This document shows positions 27,925-37,276 of a stretch of 45,571 nt of DNA, piece after piece. Source of the stretch: Pseudomonadota bacterium (lineage in GTDB: Bacteria; Bdellovibrionota; FAC87; UBA2466); the NCBI GenBank assembly GCA_009927005.1, contig RFNV01000186.1, positions 1 through 45,571 on the forward strand. The letters run 5' to 3'. Numbering within the stretch: the stretch's first letter is position 1; every line of letters starts with the position of its first letter. The notes beneath the pieces were generated by a model. It did no database searches and had not been told where the DNA came from. It saw only the letters and a program-made list of their open reading frames with translations. Both the position numbers and the translations under genes were made by a program.

Positions 27925-29481
27925 ATGAGACATTCTAGAATCATTCAAATAGGAGCGGCCCTTTTTCATTTTTCGGCAGCTCTCATTGCTGCTTCACCGA
28001 GTCTGGCAGCTTGGAGTGGAGCGGTCACCGGCAATGAATCGGTGAGCGTCCTTGTAAAAATGGATAAGCCATTAAACTTATCTGAGTTGAAAGGACTGTC
28101 TTCTGAGCCCCACCAGCGAAGTATGCAAATTGCACAAGCTTTGGAAGTTCATTTAAATAAAGAGGTTGAGAAACAAGCTCCTTGGTTGAAAAAGGGGCCC
28201 GCAGAAGGGGTGGAAGAAGTAACTCCCCTTTGGCTAGTCGGGGCTCTTCGAGTTCGCGCTAAACCGAGCGCGATTGAAAAACTACTCATCGTCAAAGGTG
28301 CTTCTTCCCTGACGATCGAGAAAGCCAAACCCATTCATAACAAGTTTGATAGCTACGTTACCCGTCGGTCAGCAGATTTTCGCGGAAGAGTGGAGCCTGA
28401 AGAAATTGGTTGGGGAGTACGAAAAATTGGTGCTCCCGAAGCTTGGAAATTGGGTGCAGACGGAGAAGGGGTAGTCGTTGCAGTTTTAGATAGTGGCGTG
28501 AATGTTAATCACCCCGATCTTCAAGGAAACGTTTGGACAAATGCTGGTGAAACCGGTGTAGATGCCAATGGCTACGATCGGGCAACTAATGGCGTTGACG
28601 ATGACCAGAACGGTTATATCGATGACGTTCATGGTTGGAATTTCGAAGAAAACTCAGCTGATATCTCAGATTACCTGGGGCACGGTACCCAAGCAGCGGG
28701 AATTATTGCTGGGCAAGGGGCTGGAGGCACTCACACAGGAGTGGCTCCCAAAGCTAAGATCATGGCTCTCAGGTCTTGTTGCATGCTGGGCGGAGAAGTG
28801 GCCGAATCAGCCATTTGGGAGTCGGTCCAATACGCTATGAAGCAGGGAGCTCGCGTCGTGAGTATGTCTGTGAGCCTTAAGCATTGGGGCAAACCTAATT
28901 ACCTCCATTGGAGACGGGCTTCCGAGGTTTTAAACACAGCTGGGATTGTTCATGTTAATTCTGCTGGTAATCGAGGGCATGGTAACGAGCCCTACAATAT
29001 TGGGGCACCTGGGTCCAATCCCCCTGCCTGGTTGCATCCTCACCAATCACAAGAGAGTTCGGGGTTATCTTCAATGATTACTGTGGGAGCTGTGGACTTT
29101 GAAGATCACTTGCGCCCCTATTCAAGTGTCGGTCCCGTAACTTGGGAACAAGTGTCGGGATACCAGGACTTTCCCTACGATAAAGGCCAAAAGAAGGGTC
29201 TTATTAAACCCGATTTGTGCGCTCCCAGTGAAACTCCAAGCTTATCGATGGACGGTGTAAATTACACACTCTCCTTTGGCGGAACTTCATCTTCTACTCC
29301 GCATGTTGCAGGAGCGGTTGCTTTGCTCTTATCCCAAAATCCCAAAATGACAGTGGCACAAGTTACCGAAAGTCTTCAAATGTCGGCTGTTCCGATTGAT
29401 GGCGAATTTACCAATCGGTGTGGAGCAGGTCGGTTAGATGTTCTCTCGGCTGTCGAATACGCCCGTCGTAGCTTTAAATAA
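27925..29481 (+). CDS. Secreted S8 (subtilisin-family) serine protease
   Basis: Signal peptide and prodomain; catalytic Asp VVVAVLDSGVNVNHPDL, His LGHGTQAAGIIAG, Ser GGTSSSTPHVAGAVALL. Confidence 0.95.
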   Translation: MRHSRIIQIGAALFHFSAALIAASPSLAAWSGAVTGNESVSVLVKMDKPLNLSELKGLSSEPHQRSMQIAQALEVHLNKEVEKQAPWLKKGPAEGVEEVTPLWLVGALRVRAKPSAIEKLLIVKGASSLTIEKAKPIHNKFDSYVTRRSADFRGRVEPEEIGWGVRKIGAPEAWKLGADGEGVVVAVLDSGVNVNHPDLQGNVWTNAGETGVDANGYDRATNGVDDDQNGYIDDVHGWNFEENSADISDYLGHGTQAAGIIAGQGAGGTHTGVAPKAKIMALRSCCMLGGEVAESAIWESVQYAMKQGARVVSMSVSLKHWGKPNYLHWRRASEVLNTAGIVHVNSAGNRGHGNEPYNIGAPGSNPPAWLHPHQSQESSGLSSMITVGAVDFEDHLRPYSSVGPVTWEQVSGYQDFPYDKGQKKGLIKPDLCAPSETPSLSMDGVNYTLSFGGTSSSTPHVAGAVALLLSQNPKMTVAQVTESLQMSAVPIDGEFTNRCGAGRLDVLSAVEYARRSFK

Positions 29482-30090
29482 AGTCCATCCAAACACTTCC
29501 TTAACCCCCGCTTTGTAGAGACTGCTTCTGCAAGCTTCCATGGTGCTTCCTGTGGTGAAGACGTCATCAATCAAACAAATGCGCTTTGGCACGGGCCGTT
29601 TAGTGTCCCATTGAAAGGCATCAATCAAATTCATTTCTCTCTCCGAACGAGAGAGGGTGCTTTGTGCCTTTGTTTCCCGCTTTTTAATAAATGCCTTGGT
29701 CTCGACTTTTAATAAAAATCTCTTTCCCAACTCTGCTGCTAACCACTCTGATTGGTTAAAGCCTCGTTCAAAAAACCTTAATGGGGAAAGTGGCACTGGT
29801 ACGAGAACTAGTTTTGAATCTCTTAGGTTTGGAAGAGTTTTGGGTAGAAACGGACGAAGCAATCTTAATCGTTCAAAATGGTGTTGGTATTTTATCGAGT
29901 GAATGAGAAGTTTTGCTGGCTCAGTGAAAAAATAAGTAGAACCAACCCAGGAGCCTTCATTTAGACAGCCTACTTTGGGCCAATCAGAGCACTTTGGACA
30001 AAGACTGATTTTCATTACTCGCTTCCCACAAATGGGGCAACTGGGTTCAAACAAAAAACAAAAAGCCCTTTCTAAAAATCGAACATTCAA
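29434..30090 (-). CDS. comF: ComF-family phosphoribosyltransferase
   Basis: N-terminal zinc-type cysteines CPICGKRV...CPKCSDW; PRTase motif RICLIDDVFTTGSTMEACRSSLYKAG. Likely TTG start at 30090 overlapping the comM TGA (TTGA); the ORF track extends to 30144. Confidence 0.9.
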   Translation of the reverse strand: MNVRFLERAFCFLFEPSCPICGKRVMKISLCPKCSDWPKVGCLNEGSWVGSTYFFTEPAKLLIHSIKYQHHFERLRLLRPFLPKTLPNLRDSKLVLVPVPLSPLRFFERGFNQSEWLAAELGKRFLLKVETKAFIKKRETKAQSTLSRSEREMNLIDAFQWDTKRPVPKRICLIDDVFTTGSTMEACRSSLYKAGVKEVFGWTLFKATTGVFDSRENI

Positions 30091-31580
30091 ACGAGATTCT
30101 CCGGGGAGCGTAGGGACCAAGCTTCTTCTAAATCGTTCCGGCAAATAATTTCTCGTCTGTCGAGTAACGCCGCTGTTAAGGCGACTCGAAGGCTGTTTTC
30201 AATTCGCCTGAAACTTGCACGGGTCGTAGTTTCCCACTTAGAAACGAGCTGAGAGGAGGATCCATCCAAATGAGCTTTGAGCCTCGTTAAGCTGGTCCCT
30301 GTGAGGTTTAACTCTTTCAGCCGGCACCGAGCGTTCTCGATTGAAAGACGAGTGGCGTGCCATCTGTTCCCTCGCTCAGCACTCTGATTCCAAGAAGTCT
30401 CAAGCCAAAGATACAAGGGAAAACGATCCAAAATCGGCCCAGAAATTTTCTTACGGTAATTTCTAATGGCTTCTGGTGAACACGAGCAGCGCTCATGATG
30501 AGAGTTTGAATAACCACAGGGACAGGGATTCATAGCTGCGATGAGCGAAAAGCGGGCGGGCAAACAAATGCTTTTGGAAATTCGATGGAGATGAATTTCA
30601 CCGTTTTGAAGAGGCTCTCGCAATCCCTCGATCACATCTCGGCGGAACTCAGGTAGCTCATCTAAAAAGAGAAGTCCTCGGTGAGCCAGTGATAACTCTC
30701 CCGGGAGAACTTGACTGCACCCTCCTCCGAGAAAAGCAGCAGCAGAAATCGAATGGTGTGGAGAGCGAAAAGGAGGAATCCGATTTCCCTCTCTCTGTTC
30801 TCCCAAAAAGCTGTACACTCGACTTACTTCGACCAGCTCCTTATCATTCAAATCTGGTAATAGGGACGCTGCCGAATGCGAGAGCAGGGTTTTACCGGAG
30901 CCCGGTGGGCCTTCCAAAAGAAGAGGATGAAAACCAGCTAAAGCAATGGCCAGAACTCGTTTTGCATAGCCATGTCCTACTACTTCATCCAGATTGGGAA
31001 ACCCGGAGGAATGGACTTCGGCTTTGGGGTTGTCCGTTTCGGGAAGATGAACTAGGGGCTCATCATAGAAGCAGAAGCGAATTGCTTCGTTTAGATTTTG
31101 AAAGTGAAGAATCTTATCACTTTTAAAAAGGGTAGATTCAATTTGATTGGCGAATGGCACCAAAATCTTTTCGACCTGACTTTCCCTAATAAGGGCTTCC
31201 ACCAATGGAATAAAATGGGAGACAGGCCTTAACTCTCCCCCTAAGGTCAGCTCTCCCAAAAAAGCAAATTTCTCAATTTTTCTTGCGGGAAAGAAACCAT
31301 CAGCAGTAAGAACTCCCATCGCGATCGCAAAATCGAAGTGACTGCCCGTTTTTTTTGTTTCTGCGGGTGAGAGATGAATCAATATTTTTTTGGAAGGGGT
31401 ATCAAAACCCAGGTGATTGAGACTCGCCTTAACTCGATCGCGACTTTCTTGAATGACTGTGCCTGGTAGCCCAGTGATTTGAATTTGAGGCAGAGAATTC
31501 TGTTTTGATGCCTCCAGAACAACTGTTTTTCCTTCGAACCCATCAATACAAGAACTAAATGTTTTACTGATCATCCCCAA
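30087..31580 (-). CDS. comM: YifB/ComM Mg-chelatase-like AAA+ ATPase
   Basis: GLPGTVIQESRDRVKASLNHLGFDTPSKKILIHLSPAETKKTGSHFDFAIAMGVL; GPPGSGKTLLSHSAASLLPDL; FRSPHHSISAAAFLGGG. Confidence 0.96.
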   Translation of the reverse strand: MGMISKTFSSCIDGFEGKTVVLEASKQNSLPQIQITGLPGTVIQESRDRVKASLNHLGFDTPSKKILIHLSPAETKKTGSHFDFAIAMGVLTADGFFPARKIEKFAFLGELTLGGELRPVSHFIPLVEALIRESQVEKILVPFANQIESTLFKSDKILHFQNLNEAIRFCFYDEPLVHLPETDNPKAEVHSSGFPNLDEVVGHGYAKRVLAIALAGFHPLLLEGPPGSGKTLLSHSAASLLPDLNDKELVEVSRVYSFLGEQREGNRIPPFRSPHHSISAAAFLGGGCSQVLPGELSLAHRGLLFLDELPEFRRDVIEGLREPLQNGEIHLHRISKSICLPARFSLIAAMNPCPCGYSNSHHERCSCSPEAIRNYRKKISGPILDRFPLYLWLETSWNQSAERGNRWHATRLSIENARCRLKELNLTGTSLTRLKAHLDGSSSQLVSKWETTTRASFRRIENSLRVALTAALLDRREIICRNDLEEAWSLRSPENLV

Positions 31581-31676
31581 GTGGCTTTGCAGAAAAGAGA
31601 CCAGCTACAGCAGCTAAGAAAAAAAAGTATGGATCGGAAAGAGAGCAGAAAATGATTTGTGGGTCCAGAAAGAAAA

Positions 31677-32687
31677 CTAAAAGAGGTTGAAAACTTCTAT
31701 CGCACCAAAAATCAAGAACAGTAATTGAATTCCTTTGAGTAGTGGAGGAGCACAGGCTTCTGCCAGCCCACTAAAAACTGGGGAAATAAGAGGCGCTGCA
31801 GTGGCCAGATCACCATAGGGAGTGGTTATCAAAAGCGCCAAGAGAAGAGTAATCGGCAAAAGTCTATGAATCAGGGTCGAAAAAACAAAAAGACAAATGA
31901 GTGAGCCGATGACAAGAATGAGAAGAGCGATTGTTTGTCCTAAATAGGTGGCGGTTAAAGTCCATGATAGGCCCGACTGAATGTCTACCGAAGAAATCAA
32001 ATTAAAAAGAGCAGAACCACCGATAATAGCTCCAATATTCTGATAGAGGTCCCATCGGTAATAAATCGCTCCCGCCAAGGGAAGTAATACATAAATGAGC
32101 TTTCTTGCTAAGGCATCTGAGGAGGCATAGCGATTTTGCCCAATCAAGATCAGGAGCAGAAAAGGGATAATAAACAGTGCAAAGGGTTTCGTGATCGCTA
32201 AAACGGCGAGACAAAGTCCGGTGATTAACCAACGGTCATCATTTCCAGATCGCAAAACAAGCACAGTTAATAAGCAACTAAGAGACAAAGAAGAACCAAA
32301 ACTGAGCTCGTAGGAAGTCAGCCAGACAATCACTAGGATGCAAGTATTCACAGCAACATCTGGAAGGGCCAAAGAGTTAACAAATAGATTAAGTTCCCAA
32401 AGAAATAGAACCAAAAAAAGATTCGAAAGAATTAAAACTAAAACCTCTGCCCGTATTCCGGTGCCTTTCTGAATGAGACGACCTATCCCGATGAACGGAT
32501 CCGTGCTGGGACTATTGGTGTCCATGATCTGGGTCGCCTCAGCTGATTGAGCGACGCGCCCTAAAAAATTTTCCCAGAGGACTGAAGTCGTATGCGGTTG
32601 ATCAGATAAAGTGAAGTGAATGGCGCCTAAGGCAACTACTAAGATAAAAAAGCGGTGCGTAATCAGGCTGAGGGAAATTCTCCACAT
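31677..32687 (-). CDS. Polytopic membrane protein of unknown function (possibly GT87/DUF2029-like)
   Basis: 336 aa with many hydrophobic segments; located just downstream of rsmE. Family assignment is weak. Confidence 0.7.
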   Translation of the reverse strand: MWRISLSLITHRFFILVVALGAIHFTLSDQPHTTSVLWENFLGRVAQSAEATQIMDTNSPSTDPFIGIGRLIQKGTGIRAEVLVLILSNLFLVLFLWELNLFVNSLALPDVAVNTCILVIVWLTSYELSFGSSLSLSCLLTVLVLRSGNDDRWLITGLCLAVLAITKPFALFIIPFLLLILIGQNRYASSDALARKLIYVLLPLAGAIYYRWDLYQNIGAIIGGSALFNLISSVDIQSGLSWTLTATYLGQTIALLILVIGSLICLFVFSTLIHRLLPITLLLALLITTPYGDLATAAPLISPVFSGLAEACAPPLLKGIQLLFLIFGAIEVFNLF

Positions 32688-32695
32688 GGGGTTTA

Positions 32696-33406
32696 CTATA
32701 TTTCACCCAACCGGGATTTGACGAGAGCTAAAGCAACTAGGCAGGCAGTTTCTGCACGAAGGCGATTAGGGCCCAGTCCTAAAAAAAATGGTTGAAGCTC
32801 TTCAAATGATTTTCGTTCGGCATCACTCCATCCCCCTTCGGGCCCAATCAAAACATCCGCTGCAGAGGAGAGATTGAGATCTGCTTTCGATTTTCGGAGC
32901 GCTTCATCGCAAACCACCAAAGCGCGCTCGCTGTTTCGCTCTTTTAGCCAGGCCGATAAAGAGACCGGCTTAAAAATTTTAGGGAACCAAAGTTCCTGAG
33001 ATTGTTTGCAGGCTTCTACCACAATTTTCTGCCAGCGGTCTTCATTCCATGATTCAGGGTGAAGCGAATGATCTGTGACGAGTGGTTGGAACGAAGCGAC
33101 CCCCAGTTCGGTGCATTTTCTAAAAATCAGCTCCAGGGCGCTCGGTTTTGTAAGCCCAAAAGCCATCTGGACTTGGGAGGATTGTTTTTGAGTTCCAATG
33201 GACTTTACTTCAATCATCGTTTTTTGGGGATTTGCTTCTACGATGGTCCCCTCGGCCAAGCATCCTTGGCCATTAATTAATGAAACACTGTCCCCCTCGC
33301 GCAAACGGAGTACTCGGGCACAGTGAGCTGATTGCTCAAAATCCAGATTGAGTACGGCGCCTACAGCTAGAATTTCAGGTGATAAAAAACGAGGATTGTT
33401 TGACAT
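32696..33406 (-). CDS. rsmE: 16S rRNA m3U1498 methyltransferase RsmE
   Basis: HCARVLRLREGDSVSLINGQG; VLIGPEGGWSDAERKSFEELQPFFLGLGPNRLRAETACLVALALV. Confidence 0.94.
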   Translation of the reverse strand: MSNNPRFLSPEILAVGAVLNLDFEQSAHCARVLRLREGDSVSLINGQGCLAEGTIVEANPQKTMIEVKSIGTQKQSSQVQMAFGLTKPSALELIFRKCTELGVASFQPLVTDHSLHPESWNEDRWQKIVVEACKQSQELWFPKIFKPVSLSAWLKERNSERALVVCDEALRKSKADLNLSSAADVLIGPEGGWSDAERKSFEELQPFFLGLGPNRLRAETACLVALALVKSRLGEI

Positions 33407-34394
33407 GGCGGTTAGTCACTACTCTGTTTCTGCCGGATTGTTTTGCTTCGTACAGCGCTTTGTCGGCTCCATTAATAAGGGCATCAGCACTTTCTCCAGA
33501 CTCTGGAAACTCACAGAGACCCACGCTGATCGTGAGATAGCCTGCTCTTTGCTGGCCTTGAAAGGAATGATTTTCCACGGCAGCTCGAAGCCGCTCACAA
33601 ATTTCTACTCCGGAAGCCAGTTTTGTTTCTGGCATCATGATAATGAACTCTTCGCCACCATATCGGGCAAGCGAATCACTCTTTCTTAAGTTACCGAGAA
33701 AAAGCTGGGCAATCTTTTTGAGGGCTTCATCTCCCAAAACGTGACCTTCTGTATCGTTGAAGTGTTTAAAATGGTCGACATCAATCATGGAAACGACCAT
33801 TGAGTGTTTATAACGGGAGGAGCGATCAATTTCTTCGAGAAGTTTCTTAGAAAAAGCTCTTCGATTCATGATCTTTGTCAGAGGATCAGTCATTGCCAAC
33901 TCCGAGAGCTTCTCGTTGGCTAATTTAAGTTCGAGAGTTCGTTTCTCTACCAAGGACTCCAAGTTTTTATTAACAGCTTCTAATTCCGAAATTAATCTTT
34001 GGTTTTGACTCAAGATATCATGGTGGTCGACTGCTTGCTGAAGAGTAACGAGGAGCTCCTGGTTTTCCCAAGGCTTTGTAATATAGCGAAAAATTTCAGC
34101 TCGATTGATGGATTCTAGGATTTCTCCCGTTTCGGTATGAGCAGTTAAAATGACTCTAGTTGTCAGGGGTTTTTTCTTGGCTACCTGGGCCAAAAGTTCA
34201 GTTCCCTTCATATCCGGCATACGTTGATCAGAGACGATCACTGCAAAATCTGAGTTTTCGATAGCCTTAAGAGCCTCTTGGCTGTTGGAAACAGTAATGC
34301 ACTCGAATTTACTGTGAAGGGTACGCTCGATTGCTTTTAAATTTTCGGGTTCATCGTCAACAACCAGAATACGGGCTAGGCGTGGTGCATTCAC
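33375..34394 (-). CDS. Response regulator with GGDEF domain (diguanylate cyclase)
   Basis: REC motifs VVDDEP / VSDQRMPDMKG / ILTAHTE; coiled-coil linker; RYGGEEFIIMMPE active site with RKSD I-site-like motif five residues upstream. GTG start. Confidence 0.96.
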   Translation of the reverse strand: MNAPRLARILVVDDEPENLKAIERTLHSKFECITVSNSQEALKAIENSDFAVIVSDQRMPDMKGTELLAQVAKKKPLTTRVILTAHTETGEILESINRAEIFRYITKPWENQELLVTLQQAVDHHDILSQNQRLISELEAVNKNLESLVEKRTLELKLANEKLSELAMTDPLTKIMNRRAFSKKLLEEIDRSSRYKHSMVVSMIDVDHFKHFNDTEGHVLGDEALKKIAQLFLGNLRKSDSLARYGGEEFIIMMPETKLASGVEICERLRAAVENHSFQGQQRAGYLTISVGLCEFPESGESADALINGADKALYEAKQSGRNRVVTNRHVKQSSFFIT

Positions 34395-34418
34395 GGGTTC
34401 TATTTCCCTTTAAATACA

Positions 34419-34479
34419 GAAGATAGGGGTTCCAAACCCAGGAAGGCCGTTCTGGGTTTGGAACTTAAGCCCCATCTTC
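34419..34479 (-). promoter_or_regulatory. Extended hairpin in the leader of the diguanylate cyclase gene
   Basis: Perfect 13-bp core GTTCCAAACCCAG (34429-34441) / CTGGGTTTGGAAC (34452-34464), extended after internal bulges by GAAGAT(A)GGG / CCC(C)ATCTTC. Confidence 0.6.
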
Positions 34480-34504
34480 CAAAAAGATAAGAATGCAACG
34501 GCGA

Positions 34505-34516
34505 TACCAATTGGTA
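34505..34516. promoter_or_regulatory. 12-bp perfect palindrome TACCAATTGGTA in the divergent GGDEF/dacB intergenic region
   Basis: Read directly. Flanked by outer ATGCAA...TTGCAT arms, a nested dyad. Confidence 0.45.
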
Positions 34517-34606
34517 AAGGCGCAGCTTTGCATAAATGATAAAAAAAATGGCTATTTTTAGATCAAAACGTGATGACAAATTTCCGCTCTGGTACACTAG
34601 AAGGTC

Positions 34607-36088
34607 ATGAGATCCATCTTTTTAGGCCTGATTTTTACTTCATTTTTGGGGAAGTCGGTCGTTTTAGCAACGGGAGCGGAAACACGTATTCAACCAGATT
34701 CGGTAGCGATTCGGGAGAGACTCTCTCGTGCGGTAGACCAAGTGCTTCCTCCCAAAAAAGTTAAAGACTTAAAGTATGGAGTCATTGTCGGTTCGGTTGG
34801 AAGTGGAGAAATTTTATTTGAAAAAGGAGCTGACAACTTAGTGGTTCCAGCTTCGGTGAGTAAAATTTTTACGAGTTATTCAGCTCTTAAAAAATTAAAA
34901 CCCAACTTTGTTTTTAAAACATCGCTCTATTACAGCGGGATGGTCAAAGAAGGAAAGCTTTCGGGGGACCTCTACGTTAAGGGAGGCGGAGATCCCAGTC
35001 TTGTGTCTGAGCGAATGTGGATGTTGGTGAATGAGTTTCGTCGAAAAGGTATCAAACAAATTATGGGGAAGATAATTATCGATTCTTCCTATTTTGATGC
35101 CGAGAAAAATCCTGATAGTCGCCCCAAGTACCTAAAGGATCAGGCCTATAATGCCCCAGTGGGTGCATTTTCATTTAACTTCAACACCACTACGGTTTTT
35201 GTGAACCCGGGAGATGCACCTGGAATGTCCCCGAAAGTTTATACGGATCCCGAAAACTCCTATATCGATGTGGTTAATCAAGCAACGACTGGGAATGCAG
35301 ACAGCAACAATACGATTCAAGTAAGCCGAACTGATTATGTGAAGGGAGACATTGGCGACACAGTTCTGTTGCGAGGTTCTATTCCGATGGACGCAAAAGA
35401 AATGCGATTTTTTCGGAACATTGTTAATCCCGCTCTTTATGCAGGTCACATGTTAGAAACTTTTTTAGAGCAGCGTGGAATTCGCGTCGACGGCAGTGTC
35501 GAGGAAGGAACAGTTCCCTCAAATGCCAAACTTGTTTTAGAGTTTGAGTCCCAACCGCTCTGGCAAATTGTCTGGGGGCTAAATAAATTCAGTAACAATT
35601 TTGTTGCAGATCAGATCATGAAAAAATTGGGAGCTGAGATGTGGGGGGCTCCAGGCACGCTTCAAAAGGGACTTGCTACAGTACAAGATGTTCTAGAGGA
35701 TATGGGCATTCCCAAAAATTCTTATACGATTGCTGATGGCAGCGGACTGACTCGTTCCACTCAGGTAACTCCCCGACAAATCTTAAAGGTTTTGATTGCG
35801 GCTCACCGAGATTTTGGAATTTACCCAGAATTTTTATCAAGCCTTGGGGTTGCAGGGGAGGACGGAACACTCAGAAATCGGTTGCCGAGTTCCTCTGGCC
35901 TGGGGGTTCTCAGGGGAAAAACGGGATCTTTAGATGGAGTTGCAAGCCTTGCTGGGTATGTGCCCTCTCGAGATGGTGAGCTTCTGGCCTTTGCAGTTAT
36001 ATTAAATGATCCCAAAGTTCAACATGGCCGAATGACTGGTTGGGTGGATCAAATTGCTAGGGCAATCCGAGACATCACTCGAAAATAA
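34607..36088 (+). CDS. dacB: D-alanyl-D-alanine carboxypeptidase/endopeptidase (PBP4/DacB, S13 family)
   Basis: SVSK (SxxK), SNN in KFSNNFVADQIMKKLG, RGKTGSLDGVASLAGYV (KTG); signal peptide. Confidence 0.95.
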   Translation: MRSIFLGLIFTSFLGKSVVLATGAETRIQPDSVAIRERLSRAVDQVLPPKKVKDLKYGVIVGSVGSGEILFEKGADNLVVPASVSKIFTSYSALKKLKPNFVFKTSLYYSGMVKEGKLSGDLYVKGGGDPSLVSERMWMLVNEFRRKGIKQIMGKIIIDSSYFDAEKNPDSRPKYLKDQAYNAPVGAFSFNFNTTTVFVNPGDAPGMSPKVYTDPENSYIDVVNQATTGNADSNNTIQVSRTDYVKGDIGDTVLLRGSIPMDAKEMRFFRNIVNPALYAGHMLETFLEQRGIRVDGSVEEGTVPSNAKLVLEFESQPLWQIVWGLNKFSNNFVADQIMKKLGAEMWGAPGTLQKGLATVQDVLEDMGIPKNSYTIADGSGLTRSTQVTPRQILKVLIAAHRDFGIYPEFLSSLGVAGEDGTLRNRLPSSSGLGVLRGKTGSLDGVASLAGYVPSRDGELLAFAVILNDPKVQHGRMTGWVDQIARAIRDITRK

Positions 36089-36112
36089 TCGTTTAGAAAA
36101 TGAGGTTTTTCT

Positions 36113-37276
36113 GTGCGTTCTGGGTTAGATGAATTTCTGAAAGAAAAATGGAAGAAGTATCGTTCTGGGCGTTGGGGAGTTCTCTGTAATCAGGCTTCTG
36201 TCGACAAGCACCTCATTCATATTCGAGACATCTTAAAAGAAAAAAATGGGATTTCACTCGGGGCATTTTTGGGGCCGCAACATGGAATCCGCGGAGAGAA
36301 ACAGGACAACATGAAGGAGTCCTCGGATTTTCTTGATCCTGATCTGAACATTCCTGTTTTTAGTCTTTATTCTCACACCCGAGTCCCAACCCCTGAGATG
36401 ATGCAAGCTTTCGATGTATTGATTGTTGATCTTCAAGATATTGGCACCCGCATCTACACTTTCATGTATACGATGGAAAATTGCATGCGAGAGGCCAAAA
36501 AGTTCGGGAAGAAAGTGGTTGTTTTAGATCGCCCCAATCCGATTGGAGGAATCAATGTCGAAGGCAATGTTCTCGATATGAACTATCGTTCGTTTGTGGG
36601 ACAGCTTCCTATTTGCACCCGGCATGGAATGACCATGGGTGAGCTTGCGGTTCTTTTTAATGAGGCCTTCGAGATTGGGTGTGACTTGGATGTCATTCCT
36701 TTAAAAGGATGGAAGAGAAAATACCTTGCTTGTGATTGGGATAGAGCTTGGATTCCGCCCTCGCCAAATATTCCTGTTTGGGAGTCTGCTCTTACCTTTC
36801 CAGGAACTGTCCATTTCGAGGGAACCAATATTTCAGAAGGGCGTGGAACGACGAAACCCTTTGAATGGATAGGGGCTCCCTTTGTGGATGCAGATAAGCT
36901 CGCCCAGGAAATGAACCAGAAAAAGCTAAAGGGATTTTATTTCAGACCCATTTATTTTCAGCCCACCTACCAAAAGCATCAAGACCAGGTCTGTGGTGGA
37001 GTTCAGATCCACATGAGCCATCTCGGTAAATTAAATGCATTTGAAATGGGCGCTCATCTTTTGGCAGCCTTTTGGAAACTCTATCCAGATAAATGCGAAT
37101 GGAAAAAACCACCGTACGAGTACGTGGAAGACAAGCTTCCAATCGATGTAATTGCAGGCACCGATGCTTTTCGTCATGCTATCGAATCGGGTTCGGTGAA
37201 GCCCTTTTTGGAGAAATCAAATGAGGAATTAGCTGCATTTAGAAAATTGAGGAAGAATTATCTCCTTTATGCCTAA
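36113..37276 (+). CDS. DUF1343/NamZ-type exo-beta-N-acetylmuramidase family protein
   Basis: GVLCNQASVD, GPQHGIRGEKQDNM, YSHTRVPTPEM, VDLQDIGTRIYTFMYTM, LDRPNPIGG, CTRHGMTMGELA, NISEGRGTTKPFEWIGAPF are hallmark motifs. GTG start. Confidence 0.92.
   Translation: MRSGLDEFLKEKWKKYRSGRWGVLCNQASVDKHLIHIRDILKEKNGISLGAFLGPQHGIRGEKQDNMKESSDFLDPDLNIPVFSLYSHTRVPTPEMMQAFDVLIVDLQDIGTRIYTFMYTMENCMREAKKFGKKVVVLDRPNPIGGINVEGNVLDMNYRSFVGQLPICTRHGMTMGELAVLFNEAFEIGCDLDVIPLKGWKRKYLACDWDRAWIPPSPNIPVWESALTFPGTVHFEGTNISEGRGTTKPFEWIGAPFVDADKLAQEMNQKKLKGFYFRPIYFQPTYQKHQDQVCGGVQIHMSHLGKLNAFEMGAHLLAAFWKLYPDKCEWKKPPYEYVEDKLPIDVIAGTDAFRHAIESGSVKPFLEKSNEELAAFRKLRKNYLLYA

Noticed and set aside
30689-31126. 145-aa plus-strand ORF inside comM
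   Set aside because: Antisense to a highly conserved, confidently identified gene; no protein-family features.
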